64,000 bases of DNA from Paractinoplanes atraurantiacus (lineage in GTDB: Bacteria > Actinomycetota > Actinomycetes > Mycobacteriales > Micromonosporaceae), in assembly GCF_900215205.1 (NCBI RefSeq), contig NZ_OBDY01000033.1:30648-94647 (forward strand), in the 5' to 3' direction. How positions within the stretch are numbered: position 1 is the stretch's first letter; each line of letters opens with the position of its first letter. Both the position numbers and the translations under genes were made by a program. The notes under the pieces are model-generated. The model searched no databases. It worked only from the letters and a program-made list of their open reading frames with translations, and had not been told where the DNA came from. Shown here piece by piece: positions 43,417 to 52,346 of this stretch.

Positions 43417-44126
43417 ACCGCATCCGCTCCGTCGACACCAACCCGGTCGTCGTGCCGGCGCACCTTCTCCCACGGCCACTGACCGACGCCGACCGCTACG
43501 CGAAATGCGCCGTCGTGGTCACCGAGTTGTTCAGCGAGCACCTGGCCGCCGGCAGGCCGTTGCACGCGAAGACCACCTGGGTCCGGTTCCTGCCCACCGA
43601 CATGGACGGGCCGGCGCTCTTCTCCGACGTGCCCGCCACCGCGTCGCTGGGACTGGGCGAGGTGCACGAGGTCCCGTACGCCCGGAAGGTCCTCGACCGG
43701 CCCGACGACCAGCGCCGGCTCGCCATCCTCGACTGGCTGCGCGAGCACATGCTGGCCCTGGCGGCCGCGCTGAGCTGGGATGTCACCCCGATCGAGGACG
43801 CGTACCAGGCGTGCCGGCGCGACGGCTGCCGCTATCTGCGAACCGGCGCCGCCAAGAGCAGCCCCGACCGCCGGCGGAAGGCCCACGCCGCGTACGAGAT
43901 CGACGGCGACGGTGCCGCCTGGTCCTGGATCGTCGTCACCGACCGGGCGGGCGCCGTGGAGGCGGTCAGCGATCGCCACGACTCGCCCGCCGCGGCTCGG
44001 GAGGGGCGCAAGGTGCTGCGTTCCGTGCGCTGGGACGGCGACGCGGTGACCTGGACGCCCTGGACCGACGACATCGTGCCACCGGGCGTGGGCGGCACGG
44101 CGCGCTTCAGGAGCGGCCGGCCGTGA
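43413..44126 (+). CDS. hypothetical protein co-transcribed with TetR
   Basis: 237 residues from GTG 43413 (GTGA overlap); an in-frame GTG 18 bases upstream is also possible. I do not recognise the family. The protein is soluble, rich in Trp and Asp toward the end, with one pair of cysteines about 133-137 (CRRDGC). The C-terminal third reads like a small alpha/beta domain (AWSWIVVTDRAGAVEAVSD). Its 3' end overlaps the converging TetR gene by 20 bases. Confidence 0.7.
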   Translation: MNRIRSVDTNPVVVPAHLLPRPLTDADRYAKCAVVVTELFSEHLAAGRPLHAKTTWVRFLPTDMDGPALFSDVPATASLGLGEVHEVPYARKVLDRPDDQRRLAILDWLREHMLALAAALSWDVTPIEDAYQACRRDGCRYLRTGAAKSSPDRRRKAHAAYEIDGDGAAWSWIVVTDRAGAVEAVSDRHDSPAAAREGRKVLRSVRWDGDAVTWTPWTDDIVPPGVGGTARFRSGRP

Positions 44127-44757
44127 CGTGGGCGACGACCAGGTCGCCGATCATGGTGCGCAGGTGGTCTCGCAGGGCGGGATCGAACAGGTCGCGGTCG
44201 AAGATGGCGTTGAACGTGTAGCGGTTGGCGCCGCGGAAGACGCAGAAGGCGCTGATGATCATGTGGACGTCGAGGGCGTCCAGGTCGTCGCGGAACAACC
44301 CGGCCGCGCGGCCGCGCTCCATGATGCGCGACAGCACCTCCAGGGCCGGGGCGGCCAGCACCTCGCGCGACGACGAGCTCGACAGATGCTTGGCGTAGTG
44401 AATGTTCTCGATCGCTACGAGGCGTACGAAATCAGGGTGTTGCTCGTGATGGTCGAAGGTCATCTCGGCCAGGCGGCGCAAGGCCTCGACGGGCTCCAGA
44501 TGCTCGACGTCGAGCTCCTGTTCCAGGGCGCGGATCCGACGGTACGCCCCCTCGAGCACCGCCAGGTAGAGGCCCTCCTTGCCGCCGAAGTAGTAGTAGA
44601 TCATCCGTTTGGTGGTGCGCGTCTTCGCCGCGATCTCGTCGACCCGGGCGCCCGCGTAGCCCTGGTCGGCGAACTCGTGCGTGGCCACCTCGATGATCTC
44701 GGCGCGGGTGCGCTCGGCGTCCCGGACGCGCTCCTTGGGCGCCGACTCCGCTGTCAT
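44107..44757 (-). CDS. TetR regulator of quinate/shikimate use (inferred)
   Basis: 216 residues. Helix-turn-helix ARVDEIAAKTRTTKRMIYYY and a TetR_C domain with EHLEPVEALRRLAEMTFDHH. It is divergent from the dehydroshikimate-dehydratase-like gene; a 20-bp site in the shared gap recurs upstream of the quinate/shikimate dehydrogenase at 63 kb. A role as repressor released by a pathway intermediate is inferred from this. Confidence 0.88.
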   Translation of the reverse strand: MTAESAPKERVRDAERTRAEIIEVATHEFADQGYAGARVDEIAAKTRTTKRMIYYYFGGKEGLYLAVLEGAYRRIRALEQELDVEHLEPVEALRRLAEMTFDHHEQHPDFVRLVAIENIHYAKHLSSSSSREVLAAPALEVLSRIMERGRAAGLFRDDLDALDVHMIISAFCVFRGANRYTFNAIFDRDLFDPALRDHLRTMIGDLVVAHVTAGRS

Positions 44758-44813
44758 GCTCTGGTCCCCCTCGACGTCGATGGTGTCGACTCTAATGGTC
44801 GCGTCATCTAAGG

Positions 44814-44833
44814 TGAACGGACCGGTTCGTACA
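44814..44833. promoter_or_regulatory. operator upstream of the QuiC-like gene
   Basis: TGAACGGACCGGTTCGTACA (reverse complement TGTACGAACCGGTCCGTTCA) is a partial palindrome around AACCGGTT-like halves. It lies just before the ribosome binding site AGGAG (44836-44840), where a repressor would block transcription. It matches 16 of 20 bases of the site at 63036-63055. Confidence 0.7.
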
Positions 44834-44844
44834 TTAGGAGTCCG

Positions 44845-46620
44845 ATGCGCACGAGTATCGCGACCGTCTGCCTCTCCGGCACCCTCGAAGACCGCCTCGA
44901 CGCCGCCGCGGCCGCCGGCTTCGACGCTGTCGAGATCTTCGAGAACGACCTGATCGCGTCGGCCAGTTCACCCGAGAGCATTCGGGCCCGTACGCAGGAT
45001 CTGGGCCTCAGCATCGACCTCTACCAACCGTTTCGCGACGCCGAGGGCGCTCCCCCGTCCCGTTTCGCCGCCGTGGAGCGCCGATTCCGGGCCAAGCTCG
45101 ACCTCATGGGCCGCCTCGGCGCGGACACGATCCTGGTCTGCTCGTCGGTCTCCCCCGACACGATCCCCGACGACGCGCTGAGCGTGGCTCAATTGCGCAC
45201 CCTCGCCGATCTCGCCGCCGCCCGAGACATGCGCATCGCCTATGAAGCCCTGGCTTGGGGCCGCCACGTGTCCACATGGGAGCACTCTTGGGAGATCGTC
45301 CGCCGCGCCGACCACCCCGCTCTGGGCCTATGCCTGGACAGCTTTCACGTCCTGTCACGAACAGCCTCATACCAAAATGTCCGAAATGTCCCTGGCGACA
45401 AGATCTTCTTTCTCCAACTTGCCGACGCACCCCGGCTGGACATGGACGTCCTCCAATGGAGCCGCCACCATCGCCTCTTCCCCCTCCAAGGCGGCCTCGA
45501 CCTGGCCGGCTTCACCCGGGCCGTGCTCGACGCGGGCTACACCGGCCCGCTCTCGCTCGAAGTCTTCAACGACGTCTTCCGCCAGGCCGACCCGCATCGC
45601 ACGGCCGTCGACGCCCGGCGCTCGCTCATCGCCCTCCAGAACGCCGGCCTCACCCCGCCGGCCGACCTCGACGGCATCGCCTTCGCCGAGCTCAGCGCCG
45701 ACGCCTCCTCCGGCCCCGAGCTCGAGACCCTGCTGCGCGCGCTCGGATTCACCCACTCCGGCCAGCACCGGTCCAAGGCCGTCCAGCTGTGGGAGCAGGG
45801 CACCGCCCGCATCCTGCTCAACTCCGGCGCTCCGGCCGCGATTCGGGCTTTCGCTTTGGAGAGTACGCAGCCGGAACAGTCGGCCAAACGCGCGGAACAA
45901 CTCCTCGCCGCGCCGCTCCCCCGCCGGCGACGGCAGAGCGAGGCCGACCTGACCGCGGTGGCCGCGCCGGACGGCACCGAGGTGTTCTTCGTCCGCACGT
46001 CACCGGCGGGCTGGCACGACGACTTCCTGCCCACCGGCGAGAGCGCCGACGGCGCCGGCATCACCGGCATCGACCACCTGTCGCTGGCCCAGCCGTTCGA
46101 CCGGTACGACGAGGCCGCGCTCTTCTACCGTTCGGTGCTCGGGATGACCGACGACGAGGCGGGCGAGTTCGCGGCGCCGTACGGCCTGATCCGCACCCTG
46201 GCGATCCGCGACGCGCGGCGGCGGGCCCGCATCGCGCTCAGCGTGCCCGTCCTGCGCCGCGGGGACTGGGCGCCGGCCGTTCCCCATCCGCAGCACATAA
46301 CTTTGGCGACGTCCGATCTCTCCCGCACCGCTGCGGCTCTTCACACAGCGGGGATCGAACCGGTGCCGATTCCCGGCAACTACTACGACGACCTGGAAGC
46401 GCGCCTGGATCTTCCGGCCGGGCTTCGAGCCCTCGGTGCGATGTACGACGAGGACGAGCACGGCCACTACTTGCAGCTGTTCACTCCGGTCATCGGCGAC
46501 CGGGTCTTCTTCGAGATCGTGGAGCGCGTCGGCGGCTACCGCGGCTACGGCTTCGCCAACGTTCCGGTCCGCATGGCGGCCCACCGGGCCCAGCGGCACC
46601 GCAAAGAAGTCAGAGGTTGA
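44845..46620 (+). CDS. quiC: two-domain 3-dehydroshikimate dehydratase, QuiC type
   Basis: 591 residues. Residues 1-275 are an AP-endonuclease-2-like TIM barrel of the AsbF/QuiC class with likely metal ligands in YEALAW, CLDSFH, LQLADAP and SLEVFND. Residues 395-580 are a vicinal-oxygen-chelate domain like 4-hydroxyphenylpyruvate dioxygenase, with GIDHLSL, PQHITLA and FFEIVER giving a His-His-Glu set. Two-domain QuiC proteins convert 3-dehydroshikimate to protocatechuate. Shares an operator motif with the shikimate dehydrogenase at 62.2-63.0 kb. Confidence 0.87.
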   Translation: MRTSIATVCLSGTLEDRLDAAAAAGFDAVEIFENDLIASASSPESIRARTQDLGLSIDLYQPFRDAEGAPPSRFAAVERRFRAKLDLMGRLGADTILVCSSVSPDTIPDDALSVAQLRTLADLAAARDMRIAYEALAWGRHVSTWEHSWEIVRRADHPALGLCLDSFHVLSRTASYQNVRNVPGDKIFFLQLADAPRLDMDVLQWSRHHRLFPLQGGLDLAGFTRAVLDAGYTGPLSLEVFNDVFRQADPHRTAVDARRSLIALQNAGLTPPADLDGIAFAELSADASSGPELETLLRALGFTHSGQHRSKAVQLWEQGTARILLNSGAPAAIRAFALESTQPEQSAKRAEQLLAAPLPRRRRQSEADLTAVAAPDGTEVFFVRTSPAGWHDDFLPTGESADGAGITGIDHLSLAQPFDRYDEAALFYRSVLGMTDDEAGEFAAPYGLIRTLAIRDARRRARIALSVPVLRRGDWAPAVPHPQHITLATSDLSRTAAALHTAGIEPVPIPGNYYDDLEARLDLPAGLRALGAMYDEDEHGHYLQLFTPVIGDRVFFEIVERVGGYRGYGFANVPVRMAAHRAQRHRKEVRG

Positions 46621-47440
46621 GCAGGGCCGCGCGCGTGCGGGCAGCGCTCCAGCGCCGGCCCAGCTTCGGCTGCAGCAGCCCTTCGAGCACCGGGGTGAGC
46701 CGGCCGGCCCGGCGGAACGGCGTCATGCGGCCCTCCGCCACGGCCAGCACGGTGGCGAACAGGTCGCCGCGGTCGAACGGCGACCGGCCCTCGACCGCCG
46801 CGTAGAGAGTCGCCCCGAGCGAGAACAGGTCGCTGGCCGCAAGCGGCTCGCCGCCCTGCAACTGCTCCGGCGACACGAAGGCCGGGCTGCCCGCGAACCC
46901 GCCGGGCGGCGGCCGCCAGTCGGCGCCCGGCACGTGGGCCACGCCGAAGTCGAGCAGCACCACCCGGCCGTCGTCGCACAGCTGCACGTTGCCCGGCTTG
47001 ACGTCGCGGTGCACCACCCCGGCCCGGTGCGCCGCGTCCAGCACGTCGACGATGCAGTGCCCGATCCGCACGACCTGCTCGACCGGCAGCGGACCCTGCT
47101 CCTTGATGGCCGCCCCCAGGCTCTGCCCGCTCAGGGCCTCCATCACGATCCAGGGCTGGTCGTCATCGCGGACGACATCAATGATCCGCACGACACCCGG
47201 GTGCTCGACCCGCGACGCGGCCCGCGCCTCGGCCAGGGCCCGCTTGCGGGCCGTCTTGCCGGACCAGTCCGAGCCCAGGTCGACCTGCTTGACCGCGACC
47301 CAGCGCTCCATCAGCTCGTCCTGCGCGAGCCACACCGTTCCCATGCCACCGCGCCCGAGAACCGAGCAGAGCCGGTACCGCCCGGCCACCACGATCCCCG
47401 AGGCGATCGGCGCCTCAGCTGCGTAAGTAAGAACCCCCAT
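46610..47440 (-). CDS. soluble serine/threonine protein kinase (Hanks type)
   Basis: 276 residues, kinase domain only: glycine loop GRGGMGTV at 29-36, Lys51, HRDVKPGN at 144-151, DFG at 164-166 and SPEQL in the activation segment. No transmembrane helix and no sensor domain, unlike PknB-type kinases, so it is probably cytoplasmic and depends on partners. Its 3' end overlaps the QuiC-like gene by 11 bases. Confidence 0.92.
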   Translation of the reverse strand: MGVLTYAAEAPIASGIVVAGRYRLCSVLGRGGMGTVWLAQDELMERWVAVKQVDLGSDWSGKTARKRALAEARAASRVEHPGVVRIIDVVRDDDQPWIVMEALSGQSLGAAIKEQGPLPVEQVVRIGHCIVDVLDAAHRAGVVHRDVKPGNVQLCDDGRVVLLDFGVAHVPGADWRPPPGGFAGSPAFVSPEQLQGGEPLAASDLFSLGATLYAAVEGRSPFDRGDLFATVLAVAEGRMTPFRRAGRLTPVLEGLLQPKLGRRWSAARTRAALLNL

Positions 47441-47519
47441 GCCCTAACAGGGTGGTCATTCGCGGCCCGCGTGTCGTCCATGCGAGCCCCCAACCGCACT
47501 ACCGGCTAGCCGGAAAACC

Positions 47520-47819
47520 TTAGCTGCCACCCATCCGAATCAGGGCATTTCCCCCCAGCAGCAGCACGTCGGCGCCGGCCACCAGGGCCATGCTCAAGTG
47601 CAGTCGCCGCGACGCCTGCTCCGGATCGGTCTCGCGCAGCCCCCGGATGAGCGCGCCGAGGGCGGCCAGCACGAGCGGAATGCCGCCGATCAGCAGCAGC
47701 CCCACCGACCCCGGCGTCCGCCCCTTGACCACCAGCAGGGTGACCAGCACGGTCGGCACGATACCGAAGAACAGCCAGCACAGCCCGGCATACCAGCGCA
47801 GAGGCCGTGTCGCATCCAT
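47520..47819 (-). CDS. small membrane protein
   Basis: 99 residues with three hydrophobic helices (about 8-30, 39-58 and 74-92). No recognised family. Good codon bias. Upstream is decayed insertion-sequence DNA. Confidence 0.6.
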   Translation of the reverse strand: MDATRPLRWYAGLCWLFFGIVPTVLVTLLVVKGRTPGSVGLLLIGGIPLVLAALGALIRGLRETDPEQASRRLHLSMALVAGADVLLLGGNALIRMGGS

Positions 47820-47849
47820 CCGAGGATCTTACTGGGTGTGTTCTGTTCA

Positions 47850-47942
47850 ATCGGTGGTGACCTCACCGATGCTGAGTGGGTTCTGATCGAGCCGTTGCTG
47901 GTTCGTCACGGTAAGCCGATTCGGGTCGTCAGCACGTATTAG
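47850..47942 (+). pseudogene. IS5-like transposase N-terminal fragment
   Basis: The frame reads DLTDAEWVLIEPLLVRHGKP, which matches the N-terminus of IS5-family transposases (DUF4096-like), then stops at 47942 after 30 codons. No DDE motifs, terminal repeats or second part were found. Confidence 0.6.
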
Positions 47943-47996
47943 CGCCACATTTCGCCGGCATCCAGGTGAGGATTGCTTGGCGACTAGCATTGCTTA

Positions 47997-48728
47997 ATGA
48001 CTAGTGGCATCATCATGGCGTGCCGTTGGAAGTCGGGCAAGGAGAAGGTGCTGGTGTCGCACACCGGTCACCGTCTCGTGCGCCGGACCGCGTTCAAGTT
48101 CGCGCTCGACCTGACCGATGAGCAGGAGCGCCGGTGCCGGCAGTACGCGGGTGCGGCCCGGCTGGCGTACAACCATCACATCGGCCGGGTGAAGGCGAAT
48201 ATCGGCCAGCGGGCGGCGGAGATTTCCTACGGCATCGTGGCTGCGGAGCTGACGCCGGCGTTGTCGTGGTCGAAGGTGGCGTTCATCAACGCGGTGTCGG
48301 TCTCCTACGAGCGTGGCCGATGGTGGGCATCGGTCGAGGGCGTCGCCGCATCGTTCAACCGAGCGCGCCGTGGCCGAAGGCCGGTCGCCGGGGTGACCCG
48401 GTGGGCCACCCCGCCGGTCTGGACCGCGGGGTGAAGGACCTGGCCGTCATCGCCGACGTCGATGGGGACGTGCTGCACGTCGAGAGCGGGGTGAAATCCC
48501 TTGCAGCAGCGCTGACCCGGCTCCACCCTGACCATGGAGACGCTGACCATCACCGGCATGACCGGGCTGCGATCCCTTGCCCGCGGTGTCGCCGATCAGG
48601 CGATGGGCACACTGGGCACTCAGCATGGGTCGGAACCGGCAGAAGACCGCACCCCAGGAGGAACGGCGGCCGGACGGTCAACAGGTAGCCAGGCGCACCA
48701 CGCGCCGGGTCAAGGAAGACCGGTGTGA
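47997..48728 (+). pseudogene. internally deleted TnpB (IS200/IS605 group)
   Basis: The first frame (47997-48434) has TnpB features: VRRTAFKFALDLTDEQERRC, AGAARLAYNHHIGRV and LTPALSWSKVAFINA, then jumps to VSYERGRWWASVEGVAASF. The next frame continues with GLDRGVKDLAVIADVDGDVL, the RuvC-I region with its Asp, then breaks again. The C-terminal tail in a third frame (MGTLGTQHGSEPAEDRTPGG) ends at 48728. Intact proteins are about 400 residues, so at least two deletions and two frame changes have occurred. No TnpA is present. Confidence 0.75.
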
Positions 48729-48744
48729 ACCGAAAGGAACACAC
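48723..48744 (+). ncRNA. hairpin at the TnpB 3' end, possible omega-RNA/right-end remnant
   Basis: GTGTG-AA-CC-GAAA-GG-AA-CACAC forms two short stems around a GNRA tetraloop, overlapping the last codons of the TnpB remnant. IS200/IS605 elements carry a right-end hairpin and the guide RNA of TnpB at this place. A terminator function is also possible. Confidence 0.4.
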
Positions 48745-48748
48745 GCAG

Positions 48749-49060
48749 TTAAACCAGGGCGCGGAGCCCCTCTTCCCAGCGCCGCCGGCGCTCCTCGAGG
48801 GTCTGCTCCCACCACGGCGTGCCGCGCTCGCCCAGTGCCACCTTGGCGATCTGCACGCGCGCCCGCGCCGGGGCCGGGTCCTCTCCCGCGCGCAGGGCCT
48901 TGCCGACGTCGCGCCGGGCCGCCATCAGCGCCTTGCGCAGGGCGGCCGATTCCTCCTCCGGGATGGCCGGATCGGTCGCCCGCCATCGGCGGCCGTTGAT
49001 GACCAGAAACCGTTCCTCGTCCGTCAACGTCCCGGCCTTCCCTGCCTGAATGGATGACAC
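48749..49060 (-). CDS. small conserved actinobacterial protein
   Basis: 103 residues with FLVINGRRWRATDPAIPEEE and VQIAKVALGERGTPWWEQTL, a family often labelled biopolymer transporter Tol in actinomycete genomes without experimental support. Mostly helical, soluble and basic. Function unknown. The start is not certain; other starts inside the first 14 codons are possible. Confidence 0.75.
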   Translation of the reverse strand: MSSIQAGKAGTLTDEERFLVINGRRWRATDPAIPEEESAALRKALMAARRDVGKALRAGEDPAPARARVQIAKVALGERGTPWWEQTLEERRRRWEEGLRALV

Positions 49061-49094
49061 CGGTCTGTCATCGTCGCCGCTAATGTTCCCGCCC

Positions 49095-50090
49095 GTGGCG
49101 GAAGCATTCGAGCTGTGGGGACAGCGCGGCCGTGCGTATTTCGAGGTCGTCGGGGAGTCCTTCTACGAGAAGCAGATCAAGGCGCTGTTCAAGGACACCA
49201 AGCTGCGCGCCGACGGCGGCACCGAGCTGGCCATCGTGGTCGAGCTGCGGCCCGATCCGCTGAACCGGTACGACCCCCACGCGGTCGGCGTCTGGGGAAC
49301 GACCGGGCAGCTGGGCAGTCTGTCCCGCGACGAGGCGAAGAAGTACCAGCCGGTGCTGCTGCAACTGGTCAAGGCCGGCTACACGCCGGTCGTCGGCGCG
49401 CGGGCGTACGGCTCGGAGTACGAGGACTACGACGGCCGGAAGAAGTTCCGCGGTGGTGTCTGGCTCGATCTGGCCGAGCCGCACATGCTGTTCCCGCTCA
49501 ACGCGCCGCCGCGGGACGGGGCGCACCAGGTGCTGCCCCTCGGCGCCGCGATCCAGGTCACCGGCGAGGACAAGCACCTGGACGCGCTCATCCCCCATCT
49601 GCGGCCGGAGGGTGAGGGCTGGGTCCACGCCACCTTGCACCCGATCACCGAGCAGACCGCAAGGTCGACCAAAGACCTGGTTGAGGTACGCATCGACGGC
49701 CACCGCGTCGGGCAGCTCACCCCGAAGATGAGCGGCGACCTGCTGCCCGCCATCACCCATCTGGCCGCGAGCGGCACGACCGCGGCCACGCGCGCCGTGG
49801 TCAAGGGCAACCGCCTCAAGGCCGAGGTGGTCCTCTACGTCCAGCGGGCCCACGAGCTGCCGGCGAGCTGGCTCGACGCGCGACCGGCAGCGGTCGCGGT
49901 CGCCGCCCCACCGCGGGCGCACGTGCCGGTGCCGCCGCGGCCGACCGGCCTGCGCTTCGTGGTGCCGCCGGAGTGGCCCCAGCCGCCGGCGGGCTGGGAG
50001 CCACAGACCGGCTGGCAGACGGACCCGGCCTGGCCGGCCGCTCCGGCCGGCTGGCAGTACTGGCAGCTGACCTGGAGTCAGGCCGAGTAA
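49095..50090 (+). CDS. HIRAN-like domain protein with Trp/Pro-rich tail
   Basis: 331 residues from GTG 49095, which lies 8 bases after a -10-like TAATGT (49081-49086); an in-frame ATG at 49083 is the alternative. Residues 10-110 resemble a HIRAN domain (VVGESFYEKQIKAL, DPLNRYDPHAVGVWG), which in eukaryotes binds DNA ends. A second similar half follows at about 155-260. The last 50 residues hold repeats such as PQPPAGWEPQ and PAAPAGWQYW. Exact role unknown. Confidence 0.75.
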   Translation: MAEAFELWGQRGRAYFEVVGESFYEKQIKALFKDTKLRADGGTELAIVVELRPDPLNRYDPHAVGVWGTTGQLGSLSRDEAKKYQPVLLQLVKAGYTPVVGARAYGSEYEDYDGRKKFRGGVWLDLAEPHMLFPLNAPPRDGAHQVLPLGAAIQVTGEDKHLDALIPHLRPEGEGWVHATLHPITEQTARSTKDLVEVRIDGHRVGQLTPKMSGDLLPAITHLAASGTTAATRAVVKGNRLKAEVVLYVQRAHELPASWLDARPAAVAVAAPPRAHVPVPPRPTGLRFVVPPEWPQPPAGWEPQTGWQTDPAWPAAPAGWQYWQLTWSQAE

Positions 50091-50491
50091 CGGTTCACCT
50101 TGTCGGGGCGCAGGACGATGCGGACGAGGTCGCCGGTGCGCCACTCGTCGAGGAGCTTCTCGTGCTCGGGGTCGGTGAAAGTCCAATAGCGGTCGGCCAG
50201 GCGCAGGGCCAGCTCGTTGGCGCCGTCGTCGTGGACGGTGGCCTCGCCCTCGACCGCGACCCAGTGTTCGGGCTCGCCGGTGGGGGCGGCCACGACGATC
50301 GAGGCGCGCGGGTTGTCGCGGAGACGGTCGACCTTGGGGGAATCGGGCAGGGAGAACAGTTGCAGGGCGCCGTCCGGGGTCAGCTCGAACCACACCGGGC
50401 GGGGTGAGGGCCAGCGGTCGCCGCGCGGGGCGACGGTGAGGAAGGCGTAGAGCGGGCGGGCCAGCAGTGCGAGATCCTCGTCGCGAAACAT
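50078..50491 (-). CDS. PPOX-class FMN/F420-binding protein
   Basis: 137 residues, split barrel of the pyridoxamine-phosphate-oxidase-like family: RPLYAFLTVAPRGDRWPSPR, KVDRLRDNPRASIVVAAP and HWVAVEGEATV. Members reduce with F420H2 or FMN. It is the last gene of the long minus-strand operon, 10 bases after the oxidoreductase, and its tail overlaps the HIRAN gene. Confidence 0.87.
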   Translation of the reverse strand: MFRDEDLALLARPLYAFLTVAPRGDRWPSPRPVWFELTPDGALQLFSLPDSPKVDRLRDNPRASIVVAAPTGEPEHWVAVEGEATVHDDGANELALRLADRYWTFTDPEHEKLLDEWRTGDLVRIVLRPDKVNRYSA

Positions 50492-50501
50492 GGGATCAAA
50501 G

Positions 50502-52346
50502 TTAGGCGAAGGTGAGCGCGGCCGCTTGCCGGATGGCTTCGGCGGCCGAGGTGGCCGTGCCGGCCTCGCCCACCACGACGGTGCGCCACGGGCCGTCGCC
50601 GAGGTCGACCGTGCGCGGCAGGGTGCCGTGGGAGGCCACGACCGGGCCACGGATGTCGAGCCGTTCGAGACGGCCGGCGGCGCCGACGAGAAGCGTGTCC
50701 TCGGTGACGGTTTCCAGGGTGGTGCCGAGGCGGATCTCCACGTTCGCCGAGGCGCGCAGGCGGCGCTCGACGAGAACCTTCTCGCGAAAGCCGGCCTCCG
50801 GGGCGAGGGCGTCGCCGGCCGCGAGGATCAGCACCCGGTGGCCGGCGCCGGCGGCGGCATCCGCGACGGCCAGGCCGGCCCGATCAGCGCCCCACACCGT
50901 CACCACAGTGCCGGGAGTCGCGTCGGTACAGCTCACGAGGTCGATCACGCGTGGCAAGGAGGCTCCGGGAATCGGTGGCACGAAGGGGGTCCCGCCGCAG
51001 GCCATCACCACGATGTCCGGTCGCCAGGCGGCCACGGTTGCGGCGCCGGCGGGTGTGGAGAGGTGTACCTCCGCGCCGAGGCGGGTGAGTTCGGCCCTGT
51101 ACCAGTCGAGCAGGCGCGCGAACTCCGGGCGGCTGGGAAGCGTTGCGGCGTAATGGAATCGGCCGCCCAGGGTCGGTGCGGCCTCGAAGAGCACCACCTT
51201 GTGCCCGGCCGAGGCCGCCCGGTGGGCCGCTTCGAGACCGGCCACTCCCCCACCGACCACGAGCACTCGCTGGGCCGGGCCGCCCGCCGTGACGGGCGGC
51301 GGATCGGGGTTGACCAGGCACCAGATGGGGTGCTGGGTGTGCAGCTCGTCGATGCAGCCCTGGTTGCAGGCGATGCATGGGCGCGGGGCTGCGCCGGTCA
51401 GGGCCTTGCGGGTCCAGTGCGGGTCGGCGTGCTGGGCGCGGCCGACGGCGACCAGGTCGGCGGCGCCCGATCGCAGGATCTGCTCGGCCACCTCGGCGGT
51501 CGGGATGCGTCCCGCCACGCAGACGGGCTTTCCCAAAGAACGGAACTTGCGGGCGTACGGGGCCAGCACGCCCCGTACGACCTCGCCGGGCTGGACCATC
51601 CATTCGCCGGCCTCGTAGCACCCGGCCGAGATGTCCAGCACGTCGACGCAATCGAGCGGCAAGCGCGCGGTCAGCTCCAGGGTGTCGTCGAGGGATAGTC
51701 CGTCCGGTACGCCCTCGAAGGCGGACAGGCGCAGGAACACCGGCCGGCCGGCGGCCCGGACCGCCTCCAGCACCTCGGAGACGAAGGCCGGCGGATCGCC
51801 GTAGCGGTCGGTGCGGTGATTGGTGCGCGGGGACAGGAACTGGTGAATCAGGTAGCCGTGGGCCGCGTGCACCGAGAGGACGTCCACCCCGGCCTCGGCG
51901 CACCGGCGGGCGGCCTCGGCGAAGGAATCGACCAGTGCGGCGACCTCACCGGTGGACAAGGCCCGGGGAGCGACACCCCGGAAGGGCACGGCCGACGGCG
52001 CCACCGGCTGGAGGCCCGACACGGACGGGGAGGCGACCCGCCCGGCGTGGTTGAGTTCCACGCCGAGCAGGCCACCGCAGCCGTGCACGGCGGAGGCCAG
52101 CGCGGCCAGCCCCGGCATCACGTGGTCGCCGTGGGCGCCGAGTTGGAGCCTGCGGCCGCGGCCGTCCGCCCGTACATAAGTCGCCTCGGTGAAGACCAAA
52201 GCCGTACCACCCGCCGCACGTTCCCGCAGATACGCGACGTACATGTCGGTGACCCGGCCGTCGGGGGTGCCGTAGTTGCGTTCCATCGGCGGGCTGATCA
52301 CCCGGTTGCGCAGGCCGAGTGCGGGGAACGGCGAGCCGAGCAGCAT
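50502..52346 (-). CDS. NADH:flavin oxidoreductase, 2,4-dienoyl-CoA-reductase/OYE-like
   Basis: 614 residues. N-terminal OYE barrel (VISPPMERNYGTPDG, DVLSVHAAHGYLIHQF), a 4Fe-4S motif in PCIACNQGC and a further Cys in HPIWCLVNP, then a C-terminal FAD/NAD(P) reductase half (VVGGGVAGLEAA, VVVMACGGTP-like strands). The layout equals FadH and related enoate/aromatic-ring reductases. The ATG at 52346 overlaps the LivF stop (TGATG). Confidence 0.92.
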   Translation of the reverse strand: MLLGSPFPALGLRNRVISPPMERNYGTPDGRVTDMYVAYLRERAAGGTALVFTEATYVRADGRGRRLQLGAHGDHVMPGLAALASAVHGCGGLLGVELNHAGRVASPSVSGLQPVAPSAVPFRGVAPRALSTGEVAALVDSFAEAARRCAEAGVDVLSVHAAHGYLIHQFLSPRTNHRTDRYGDPPAFVSEVLEAVRAAGRPVFLRLSAFEGVPDGLSLDDTLELTARLPLDCVDVLDISAGCYEAGEWMVQPGEVVRGVLAPYARKFRSLGKPVCVAGRIPTAEVAEQILRSGAADLVAVGRAQHADPHWTRKALTGAAPRPCIACNQGCIDELHTQHPIWCLVNPDPPPVTAGGPAQRVLVVGGGVAGLEAAHRAASAGHKVVLFEAAPTLGGRFHYAATLPSRPEFARLLDWYRAELTRLGAEVHLSTPAGAATVAAWRPDIVVMACGGTPFVPPIPGASLPRVIDLVSCTDATPGTVVTVWGADRAGLAVADAAAGAGHRVLILAAGDALAPEAGFREKVLVERRLRASANVEIRLGTTLETVTEDTLLVGAAGRLERLDIRGPVVASHGTLPRTVDLGDGPWRTVVVGEAGTATSAAEAIRQAAALTFA

